A stretch of 64,000 nt of DNA, from contig CAVEPA010000001.1 of the NCBI GenBank assembly GCA_963617485.1, positions 1-64,000 on the forward strand, read 5' to 3'. The notes under the pieces were generated by a model. It was not told the DNA's origin and searched no databases. It worked only from the letters and a program-made list of their open reading frames with translations. The position numbers were made by a program, and so were the translations under genes. Origin of the DNA: UBA1757 sp963617485. Lineage in GTDB: Bacteria > Bacteroidota > Bacteroidia > Bacteroidales > UBA1402. Positions 19,162 to 26,668 of the stretch are shown one piece after another (positions within the stretch are counted from its first letter, which is position 1; the number at the start of each line of letters is the position of its first letter).

Positions 19162-19998
19162 ATGGATAAAGTAGTGTTACTTACAGGTGGCAGTAGTGGC
19201 ATTGGTGCTGCTACTGCCATTTTGTTGGCACAAAAGGGTTGTCGGGTGTATGCCGGTTCGCGCCGTGGGCTGATGCCTGAAGGCTGGGAGCAGGCTGGCC
19301 TGCCTCAGGCAGGCCAAGGCGGGTGCATACATGCACTCGCTCTCGATGTCAACGACATCGAGAGCCTGCGTGTTGCTGTTGAGCGCATCCGCCAAGAGGA
19401 AGGCCGCTTGGACGTGCTGGTGTGCAACGCCGGCAATGGCATTGCCGGCGCCCTCGAAGACTGTTCCGAGGAAGAATGCAAATACCAGTTCGAGACCTGT
19501 CTGTTCGGTGCCATCAAGAGCATCCAGGCCTGCCTGCCGCTGATGCGCAGCCAAGGCTATGGCAAAATCATCACCGTCACTTCGGTGGCAGCGGTTATTC
19601 CACTACCCTATCAAGCCTTGTATTCGGCTGTAAAAGCCGGTCTGCTGAGTCTGACCGAATCCTTGCATTTGGAGTTGAAGCCCTTTCATATTCAAACTTG
19701 CAGCATCCTGCCCGGCGACACCAAAACCGGCTTTACGGGTGCACGCAAATATGCCAAGGCTGCCCAAGACGAAACATCGCCCTACCACCGCCGCATGACG
19801 GCCTCGCTAACTAAAATGGAACACGACGAGCAAAACGGCATGTCGCCCAAGGTGATTGCCCACGCGGTGCTGCGCCAAATAGGCCGCAAGCGCATGGCCA
19901 TTACCGACACGCCTCGCTTCGACTACCGGGCCATCAACCTGCTCACCCGGCTGTTGCCCCGCCGTCTGATGCTTTGGATTATCGGTCTTCTTTACTGA
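19162..19998 (+). CDS. Short-chain dehydrogenase, candidate 3-ketosphinganine reductase
   Basis: Classical SDR of 278 residues with NAD(P)-binding TGGSSGIGAA at the N-terminus, the NAGNGIAG motif, a Ser in VTSVAAV and the catalytic YSAVK. It ends in a hydrophobic stretch (LLPRRLMLWIIGLLY), suggesting membrane association. Its place behind serine palmitoyltransferase and a GNAT protein suggests reduction of 3-ketosphinganine or the keto-ceramide; that is inference, since SDRs are functionally diverse. The region encoding residues 46-97 carries four perfect small-loop inverted repeats, and residues around 35-58 look like an insertion compared with ordinary SDRs. The CstA gene follows by 13 bp. 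Confidence 0.78.
   Translation: MDKVVLLTGGSSGIGAATAILLAQKGCRVYAGSRRGLMPEGWEQAGLPQAGQGGCIHALALDVNDIESLRVAVERIRQEEGRLDVLVCNAGNGIAGALEDCSEEECKYQFETCLFGAIKSIQACLPLMRSQGYGKIITVTSVAAVIPLPYQALYSAVKAGLLSLTESLHLELKPFHIQTCSILPGDTKTGFTGARKYAKAAQDETSPYHRRMTASLTKMEHDEQNGMSPKVIAHAVLRQIGRKRMAITDTPRFDYRAINLLTRLLPRRLMLWIIGLLY
19297..19450. repeat. Cluster of four small-loop inverted repeats inside the SDR gene
   Basis: Four perfect hairpins in 154 bp: 19297-19315 (9-bp arms, 1-nt loop), 19323-19336 (6 bp, 2 nt), 19339-19365 (12 bp, 3 nt) and 19428-19450 (10 bp, 3 nt). All stay in frame. Confidence 0.85.
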
Positions 19999-20011
19999 TT
20001 TATACCATCTT

Positions 20012-21478
20012 ATGTTTACTTTTCTTATCGCATTGCTGGCACTGGTTGCCGGCTATCTGTTTTACGGCAAATTTGTGACGCGCGTATTCGGTCCCGACCC
20101 GCAACGCACCACCCCGGCCGTAGCCCATCCCGATGGTGTCGACTTCATTGTTATGCCCGGATGGAAAGTCTTCATGATTCAGTTCCTGAACATTGCCGGA
20201 ACAGGCCCCATCTTCGGTGCCATTATGGGTGCCCAATTCGGCCCGGCAGCCTATCTGTGGATAGTATTCGGCTGCATCTTCGCCGGCTCGGTACACGACT
20301 ATCTGAGCGGCATGCTCTCGCTGCGCAACAACGGCGAAGGACTGCCCCAGCTGGTAGGACGCTACCTGGGCAACACCACCCGCATCATCATGATGGTGTT
20401 CACTTTGGTACTGCTGATTTTGGTGGGTTCCGTATTCGTCTATAGTCCGGCCATTATCCTGTCCGGCTTCGGTGGTGCTATGCCCATGTGGTTCTGCATC
20501 ATCTTCCTCTATTACCTGCTGGCCGCCATGTTGCCTATCGACAAAATTATCGGACGCATCTACCCCGTTTTTGCCTTTGCCATTCTCTTTATGGCCATCG
20601 GCCTGCTGGTGATGCTGTTTATCAAATGGCCTTCGCTGCCCGAAATCTGGGATGGTCTGGGCAATATGCGCGCCCAACGCGACCCCAGCTGGAGCGATGC
20701 CATCTTCCCCGGCCTGTTCATCACCATCGCCTGCGGTGCCATCAGCGGTTTCCACGCCACTCAAAGCCCGCTTATGGCCCGTTGTATGAAAAACGAGACG
20801 CAGGGACGTCCCATTTTCTATGGTTCCATGATTACCGAAGGTATCGTTGCCCTTATCTGGGCCACCGTCTCGATGTATTTCTTCTACGACAAGGAGAAAC
20901 CCGGTATGGAAGCATTCGCAGGTCTGGCAGGCGTGAACGGACTCAACACCTCCGCACCCACCGTGGTGAAAGTAGTTTGCGAAAGCTGGCTGGGTAAATT
21001 GGGCGGCCTGCTGGCCCTGCTGGGTGTGGTAGCCGCTCCCATCACCACAGGCGACACCGCCTTGCGTAGCGCCCGCCTTATTATCGCCGATTTCCTGCAC
21101 ATTTCGCAACGGCCCATTCCCAAGCGTATTATGGTCTGCATTCCCGTCTTCCTCTGCTCGCTTGGTCTGCTGCTTTGGCAAGTGAACAACCCCAACGGCT
21201 TCAATGTCATCTGGCAATATTTCGGCTGGGCCAACCAGGCACTGGCTGTCTTCACGCTTTGGACACTGACCGTTTACCTGACGCAAGAGCACAAGCCCTA
21301 TATCATCACGCTGGTGCCCGCCTTGTTTATGACCTTGGTGTGCAGCACCTTCATTCTGGTATCGCCCCAAGCTTTGCATTTGGGAACCATCGGCTATGTG
21401 CTGGGTGGCGTTTGCATGCTCGTCGCACTGGTCTGGTTCATCTGCTGGAAACGCAGCAAGTACCCGCGCAAAGCATGA
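20012..21478 (+). CDS. cstA: CstA-family carbon starvation transporter
   Basis: Polytopic inner-membrane protein of the CstA family, which imports peptides or pyruvate during carbon limitation. At 488 residues it is shorter than the roughly 700-residue E. coli CstA and matches the short form common in Bacteroidetes. The family blocks GTGPIFGAIMGAQFGP, GSVHDYLSGMLSLRNNGEG and ITTGDTALRSARLI are visible among many hydrophobic helices. It is 13 bp downstream of the SDR gene and may be co-transcribed with the lipid genes, though no functional link is evident. A strong bidirectional terminator follows. Confidence 0.88.
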   Translation: MFTFLIALLALVAGYLFYGKFVTRVFGPDPQRTTPAVAHPDGVDFIVMPGWKVFMIQFLNIAGTGPIFGAIMGAQFGPAAYLWIVFGCIFAGSVHDYLSGMLSLRNNGEGLPQLVGRYLGNTTRIIMMVFTLVLLILVGSVFVYSPAIILSGFGGAMPMWFCIIFLYYLLAAMLPIDKIIGRIYPVFAFAILFMAIGLLVMLFIKWPSLPEIWDGLGNMRAQRDPSWSDAIFPGLFITIACGAISGFHATQSPLMARCMKNETQGRPIFYGSMITEGIVALIWATVSMYFFYDKEKPGMEAFAGLAGVNGLNTSAPTVVKVVCESWLGKLGGLLALLGVVAAPITTGDTALRSARLIIADFLHISQRPIPKRIMVCIPVFLCSLGLLLWQVNNPNGFNVIWQYFGWANQALAVFTLWTLTVYLTQEHKPYIITLVPALFMTLVCSTFILVSPQALHLGTIGYVLGGVCMLVALVWFICWKRSKYPRKA

Positions 21479-21493
21479 TGTTCTTAGAAACAA

Positions 21494-21529
21494 AAAAAGG
21501 CTGGCTCTGAAACGAGAGCCAGCCTTTTT
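21494..21529. terminator. Bidirectional terminator between cstA and groEL
   Basis: Perfect 15-bp stem (21494-21508 with 21515-21529) and a 6-nt loop, flanked by A and T runs. It serves the convergent cstA and groEL genes. Confidence 0.85.
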
Positions 21530-21547
21530 CATATAACGGGAAAGCTA

Positions 21548-23188
21548 TTACATCATGCCACCCATACCGCCGCCCATACCGGCTGCAGCAGCACCGGCTG
21601 CGGGGTTTTCTTCCTTCTTGTCGGCAATGACACACTCAGTGGTGAGGAACATACCGGCAATAGAAGCAGCGTTTTCGAGGGCTACACGGGTAACCTTGGC
21701 AGGATCGATAACGCCGGTGGCATAGAAGTTTTCATAGACATCGTGACGGGCATTGTAGCCGAAATCGCCCTTGCCTTCCTTAACGCGTTGTACAACCACG
21801 GCACCTTCCTTGCCGGCATTGTGTACAATCTGACGCAAAGGCTCTTCGATGGCACGGCGTACAATCTTGATACCCAGCGTTTCCTCTTCGTTGTCGCCCT
21901 TAAGGTCTTCGATGTCCGAGATGGCACGGATGTAAGCCACACCACCGCCAGGCACCGTACCCTCTTCGATGGCAGCACGGGTTGCGCTCAAGGCATCGTC
22001 TACACGGTCTTTCTTTTCCTTCATTTCAACTTCGGAAGGAGCACCTACATAGAGTACGGCCACACCGCCAGCCAGCTTGGCCAGACGTTCCTGAAGTTTT
22101 TCACGGTCGTAATCGGAAGTGGTAGCGGCAATCTGAGCCTTAATCTGAGCTACACGGTCGGCAATAGCTTCCTTGTTGCCAAGACCGTTGACAATGGTGG
22201 TATTGTCTTTGTTGACGGTAATCTTTTCGGCACGGCCCAGCATATCGATGGTAGCCGATTCAAGCTGCAAACCTTGTTCTTCGGAGATAACCACACCACC
22301 GGTCAGGGTAGCGATATCCTGCAACATTTCCTTACGACGGTCGCCGAAACCAGGAGCCTTCACGGCGCAAATCTTCAGACCACCGCGCAGACGGTTCACA
22401 ACCAAAGTGGTAAGCGCTTCACCATCAATATCTTCGGCGATTATCAACAAAGGACGACCCGACTGGGCAGCAGCTTCCAAAATAGGCAGCATTTCCTTCA
22501 GATTGGAGATTTTCTTGTCGTGGATAAGGATGTAAGGGCTATCCATCTGCACTTCCATCTTCTCGGTGTTGGTAACGAAATAAGGCGAGAGATAACCACG
22601 GTCGAACTGCATACCTTCCACAACATCGATGTGCGTATCGGTACCCTTGGCTTCTTCGATGGTGATAACACCTTCCTTGTTGACCTTCTTCATAGCCTCT
22701 GCAATGAGATGACCGATTTCGGCATCGTTGTTGGCAGAGATTTTAGCCACTTGTTCAATTTTGTCGAAGTTGTCTCCCACTTCCTGAGCCTGAGCCTTGA
22801 TGTTGGCAACTACAGCGGCGACAGCCTTGTCGATACCACGTTTCAAATCCATAGGATTGGCACCGGCGGCCACATTCTTCAAACCTTCGCTAACGATAGC
22901 CTGAGCCAGAACGGTAGCCGTAGTGGTACCGTCACCGGCATCGTCACCGGTCTTGGAAGCGACTTCCTTGACGAGTTGGGCACCCATGTTTTCGAAAGTG
23001 TCCTCCAACTCAATTTCCTTGGCAACCGTCACACCGTCCTTGGTGATGTGGGGAGCACCGAACTTCTTGTCGATAATAACGTTGCGGCCTTTAGGACCAA
23101 GGGTAACCTTAACCGCATTTGCCAGTTTGTCGACACCGCTTTTCAACAGATCGCGGGCCTCGATATCGAATTTGATTTCTTTAGCCAT
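21548..23188 (-). CDS. groL: Chaperonin GroEL (Hsp60)
   Basis: ATP-driven folding chaperonin, 546 residues, forming double heptameric rings with GroES. Recognised by VTLGPKGRNVIIDKKFGAP, GDGTTTATVLAQAI, GRPLLIIAEDIDGEALTTL, RAAIEEGTVPGGGVAY and the Gly-Met tail (GMGGGMGGMM). It is the second gene of groES-groEL, 42 bp after groES. I saw no CIRCE-type inverted repeat upstream. Confidence 0.98.
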   Translation of the reverse strand: MAKEIKFDIEARDLLKSGVDKLANAVKVTLGPKGRNVIIDKKFGAPHITKDGVTVAKEIELEDTFENMGAQLVKEVASKTGDDAGDGTTTATVLAQAIVSEGLKNVAAGANPMDLKRGIDKAVAAVVANIKAQAQEVGDNFDKIEQVAKISANNDAEIGHLIAEAMKKVNKEGVITIEEAKGTDTHIDVVEGMQFDRGYLSPYFVTNTEKMEVQMDSPYILIHDKKISNLKEMLPILEAAAQSGRPLLIIAEDIDGEALTTLVVNRLRGGLKICAVKAPGFGDRRKEMLQDIATLTGGVVISEEQGLQLESATIDMLGRAEKITVNKDNTTIVNGLGNKEAIADRVAQIKAQIAATTSDYDREKLQERLAKLAGGVAVLYVGAPSEVEMKEKKDRVDDALSATRAAIEEGTVPGGGVAYIRAISDIEDLKGDNEEETLGIKIVRRAIEEPLRQIVHNAGKEGAVVVQRVKEGKGDFGYNARHDVYENFYATGVIDPAKVTRVALENAASIAGMFLTTECVIADKKEENPAAGAAAAGMGGGMGGMM

Positions 23189-23230
23189 AGTACTTAAATT
23201 TAAATGATTGATGTTTAAGGTTTTACGTTT

Positions 23231-23500
23231 TTAGAATTTTGCCAGAATATCCGACTGACGCATAATAAGCAACTTGTCGCCGTCGAGTTCGATTTCGGTG
23301 CCTGCATATTTGCCGTAGAGCACTACATCGCCAACAGAAAGCTGCATGGTTTCGTCCTTGGTACCGGGACCAACGGCAATAACTTCGCCCTTAAGAGGTT
23401 TTTCCTTAGCGGAATCGGGGATGATGATACCGCCGGCAGTCTTCTGCTCAGCGGCAACCGGTTTTACCAAAACGCGGTCTGAAAGAGGTTTCAGTGTCAT
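23231..23500 (-). CDS. groS: Co-chaperonin GroES (Hsp10)
   Basis: Heptameric lid of the GroEL chamber, 89 residues. It starts MTLKPLSDRVLVKPV and contains the mobile-loop segment KTAGGIIIPDSAKEKPLKG, then VGPGTKDE and DVVLYGKYAGTEIE, as in other GroES proteins. First gene of the operon with groL. The 135 bp upstream holds no clear TAnnTTTG promoter on this strand. Confidence 0.97.
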   Translation of the reverse strand: MTLKPLSDRVLVKPVAAEQKTAGGIIIPDSAKEKPLKGEVIAVGPGTKDETMQLSVGDVVLYGKYAGTEIELDGDKLLIMRQSDILAKF

Positions 23501-23635
23501 TGTTTCAGATTTTTATAGTTATACATTATTGTCGGATAACTTGCCACAGACATCGTCCAGAGGCAAGACGCAATAACTTATCCAAAACTGTGCCAAAGTC
23601 CGGTAGGGTCATTTGGCTGACACATTGAACTGACA

Positions 23636-24694
23636 CTAATGACAAAATGACAAAGTTTGCGTAGAGGCCAGTACGCGACGAAGTTCAGGGATGTCTATGG
23701 GCAGGCTCCACTCGTCGAGCAGCTCTCCTATCATAGCCAGAGCCGGTGGAATACTCTCGGCAAAACCAGACTTGTGTTCCACCAGACCACGGAAGCCGAA
23801 AGCACCCAGTGCCTGCATCAGCCGAACCAGCGTATAAGCCTGGTAATATGCCTGATAAGTGGCCACATCGACGGGAATCAGCGTTTGCAGCCCTTGCAGG
23901 TAGAAGGCGGCAAGTTCATCGCGCAAAGCCTTGGGCAAACGGGTTTTGGCATCGTAGAGCAAGGAAGCCACATCGTATTGCAAAGCGCCTCGCCGACCTC
24001 CTTGAAAATCGATAAAGGCCACCTGTCCTTGGGGGCGAATCATGATATTTGCCGACTGGAAATCGCGATAGAGGAAATAATCGTGGGGCGCTTGCAGCAA
24101 AAAGGCCGAGAATGTGCGGAAATCGTCTTCGAGCGCCTGCTCATCGAAGGAAACACGACAAATGCGCAGGAACATGTACTTGAAATAATTCAGGTCCCAA
24201 TGGATGGCATCGCGATGAAAGGCGGGACAGGGCGTGGCTTTGGAAAAATCGATGCAGTCGCGGCCCAGCACCTGCATGCGCGAGAGTTCTGTCAATGCCT
24301 GTCGGTAAAGACCTTTGAGATGTTCGGGAAAAACGGGCGAGGCGGACTGGGGCCCATCGAGCAGCGGCAACCAGTCGCGTTCCACCAAGGCAAATAGGTT
24401 GTCCTGACCCAGGTCTTCCTGAATGTAGAGCTCGTTTTCTTCGTCAACGGCAAAGATGCGCGGCACGGCCAGACCCGCGTCATAGAAGCTGCGGGCAAAG
24501 GACACAAAGGCGGCGTTCTCTTTTTTGTCGGCATTCCAAGTGCCTATCAGCGTACTGCCATCGGGCAGAAAAATGCGCACATAACGTCGGTACGAGCCAC
24601 AGGCCGGTATCTCGTACAAGGAAAAGGGCTGCACACCCAAGGCCGATTCACAGAGCAAGCTCACTGACTTCAACAAATCGTTCTCCATATTCAT
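23636..24694 (-). CDS. Aminoglycoside-phosphotransferase-fold sugar kinase, AmgK-like
   Basis: Small-molecule kinase of the APH/choline-kinase fold, about 352 residues. The catalytic loop is YFLYRDFQSANIMI and the metal-binding aspartate is in VAFIDFQGGRRGALQYDVASLLYD. This arrangement resembles AmgK-type anomeric kinases of N-acetylmuramate/GlcNAc recycling; the substrate is inferred. Two ATGs are possible (24694 and 24688); an upstream TTG at 24724 is unlikely. The gene is divergent from the PL11 lyase with a short shared intergenic region. In some Bacteroidetes such a kinase is adjacent to a nucleotidyltransferase, which is not seen here. Confidence 0.75.
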   Translation of the reverse strand: MNMENDLLKSVSLLCESALGVQPFSLYEIPACGSYRRYVRIFLPDGSTLIGTWNADKKENAAFVSFARSFYDAGLAVPRIFAVDEENELYIQEDLGQDNLFALVERDWLPLLDGPQSASPVFPEHLKGLYRQALTELSRMQVLGRDCIDFSKATPCPAFHRDAIHWDLNYFKYMFLRICRVSFDEQALEDDFRTFSAFLLQAPHDYFLYRDFQSANIMIRPQGQVAFIDFQGGRRGALQYDVASLLYDAKTRLPKALRDELAAFYLQGLQTLIPVDVATYQAYYQAYTLVRLMQALGAFGFRGLVEHKSGFAESIPPALAMIGELLDEWSLPIDIPELRRVLASTQTLSFCH

Positions 24695-24740
24695 AATAGC
24701 ACTGTATTCAAAACTCTTTTTCAAGGAGTAAAAAAAAGAC

Positions 24741-24748
24741 TAATTTTG
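24741..24748 (+). promoter_or_regulatory. -7 element of the PL11 lyase promoter
   Basis: TAATTTTG matches TAnnTTTG and lies 39 nt before the ATG at 24788. T-rich sequence at about 24717-24720 could be the -33 region. Confidence 0.5.
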
Positions 24749-24787
24749 CAGTCTTGCAATGAAATAATCAGAAATATCTTCTAAGAA

Positions 24788-26668
24788 ATGGCTAAGAAAC
24801 ATCTTCTTTTTTCCCTTATGCTACTGGCAAGCGCAATACTGTTGCCCGGCATGGCTCAGACCACCAAAACCGACACTATCCATTATTGGGATTTGACATC
24901 CTATAGCCAGAGTACCATCGACAATCTGGCCGCCGATGCAACGTTGTGGGAATACAACAGCAAGGGCCGTTATCTGACCAAAACCGCCACCGACGGACTG
25001 GAATTGAAGGCCAACGGCGTTGTCATTGCCGAACTGAAAGGCCTTTTCATCAGTGCCAATGTGGAAGCAGGCAGCTTGTTGCTGCGTCATGCCATGGGCG
25101 AAAACAACGGTCTGCAGCTGCAACGCAGTGCCGCCATCCGCATCGACAACTTGAAAGCCGGACAGGAATTGGTCATCAACATGAAATCCTCGTCGAAAGA
25201 CAGTCAAGGCATTGCCTCGGTAGAGAATCTCGAAGGCGAATGTGGCACAAATACCTATAAAGCCCAGACACTCAACACCTATACTTTCAAGGTGCTGGCC
25301 GATGGCAGCGTCAGCTTTACCAACAGCCCCGGCGTGGTGTACAAAGATATTCTGGTTTCGTCCCAGAGCATAGACGAACGTCCGCAAGTGGAAGCCGTAG
25401 TGGTTGATGTCTGCGATGTAGACACGGTGGTGAACGGTATGAGCAAGTGTTACAAGCGCCTGAGCCTGAGCTGTCCCACCAAGGGTGCCAAAATCTACTA
25501 CACGCTTATTTCCAACGGCAATGTCAAGGATTACGCTCAAGTGTACGAAGGGGCTTTTGTGGTTGACCGCCGTTGCAAACTGCGTACTTATGCCAGCATG
25601 GGAAGCGGCTACAGCGACTCGGAAGTGCTGGTGAAGGATATCGATGTGGAACTAAGTCTGCCTTGCGAAGGCCGACCTTGGGTACTCGACCCAGAAAAAC
25701 TCAACCGCGGTGCCATTGCCACCGAAATAAGCACCTCCACCTATCTGATTAACTGGCGCTGGCTGGTGGACGACCCGCAGGATGTTTGCTTCAACGTTTA
25801 TGCCGACGACACCAAACTGAACAGCACACCGCTGCGCAAGACCAACATCAGCTACCGCAGCGCCACGGTGAACAAATTCTATATCGAAGTACTCTCCGAT
25901 GGTCAGGTGATTGAGCGCAGCGAAGCCCTGTTCCTACCCAACGCTCATTTGGAGATTCCGCTCAATCGTCCGGAGGGCGGCACCACGCCCAGCGGCGCTT
26001 ACACCTATACGCCCGGCGACTGCATGGCAGCCGATGTTGACGGCGATGGTCAATACGAGATTGTGATGAAATGGGACCCCGTAGGTTCGACGGGCGTTGC
26101 CAACACCAGTTCCAACAGCGATGCGGGCATGAAGGACAATTCGCAGACCGGTTATGCGGGCAACGTCATCATCGATGCCTACCGCATGGACGGCACGCAG
26201 CTCTGGCGCATCGACTTGGGCGTGAACATCCGCGCCGGCGCGCACTATACGCAACTGATGGTGTACGACCTGGACGGTGACGGCCGGGCCGAAGTGGCCT
26301 GCAAGACTGCTCCCGGCACCATCGACGGCAAAGGCAACTATGTGCTGATGGGTTCGGACGACCCCAAGGCCGATTACCGAGCCACTTATGGCGGCAAGCA
26401 GGGCATTGTCATTACCGGACCGGAGTATCTCACCGTTTTCAGCGGCTTGACGGGCGAAGCCTTGGCCACTACGGCCTACAACCCGCCGCGCAATATCATT
26501 TCCAACTGGGGCGACAGCTACGGCAACCGCTGTGAACGTTACCTGGCCTGCGTTGCTTACCTGAACGGCAAGACTCCTAGTTTGGTGATGTGCCGTGGCT
26601 ATTATACCTCTGCCTTCCTTTGGGCCATGCAACGTTGTGGGAATACAACAGCAAGGGCCGTTATCTGA
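24788..26668 (+). CDS. PL11 rhamnogalacturonan lyase, 5' part truncated by tandem duplication
   Basis: Secreted lyase of the rhamnogalacturonan I backbone. This reading frame codes 626 residues: a signal peptide ending near GMAQ, an N-terminal beta-sandwich-like domain (about residues 25-190), a linker domain, then the start of the PL11 propeller (RPWVLDPEKLNRG, CMAADVDGDGQYEIVMKWDP, VYDLDGDGRAEVACKTAPG). It reads correctly to 26626, then crosses into the second copy of a 1,691-bp tandem repeat in the wrong frame and stops after 14 foreign codons. The rest of the catalytic propeller is therefore missing. Removing one repeat unit would give an intact gene of 947 codons plus stop. Confidence 0.85.
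   Translation: MAKKHLLFSLMLLASAILLPGMAQTTKTDTIHYWDLTSYSQSTIDNLAADATLWEYNSKGRYLTKTATDGLELKANGVVIAELKGLFISANVEAGSLLLRHAMGENNGLQLQRSAAIRIDNLKAGQELVINMKSSSKDSQGIASVENLEGECGTNTYKAQTLNTYTFKVLADGSVSFTNSPGVVYKDILVSSQSIDERPQVEAVVVDVCDVDTVVNGMSKCYKRLSLSCPTKGAKIYYTLISNGNVKDYAQVYEGAFVVDRRCKLRTYASMGSGYSDSEVLVKDIDVELSLPCEGRPWVLDPEKLNRGAIATEISTSTYLINWRWLVDDPQDVCFNVYADDTKLNSTPLRKTNISYRSATVNKFYIEVLSDGQVIERSEALFLPNAHLEIPLNRPEGGTTPSGAYTYTPGDCMAADVDGDGQYEIVMKWDPVGSTGVANTSSNSDAGMKDNSQTGYAGNVIIDAYRMDGTQLWRIDLGVNIRAGAHYTQLMVYDLDGDGRAEVACKTAPGTIDGKGNYVLMGSDDPKADYRATYGGKQGIVITGPEYLTVFSGLTGEALATTAYNPPRNIISNWGDSYGNRCERYLACVAYLNGKTPSLVMCRGYYTSAFLWAMQRCGNTTARAVI
24936..26626 (+). repeat. 1,691-bp direct repeat, copy 1
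   Basis: First unit of an apparently exact tandem duplication within the PL11 gene. It begins at ATGCAACG and ends at TTTGGGCC. Both copies encode identical protein over the whole unit. The length is not a multiple of three. Confidence 0.92.
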
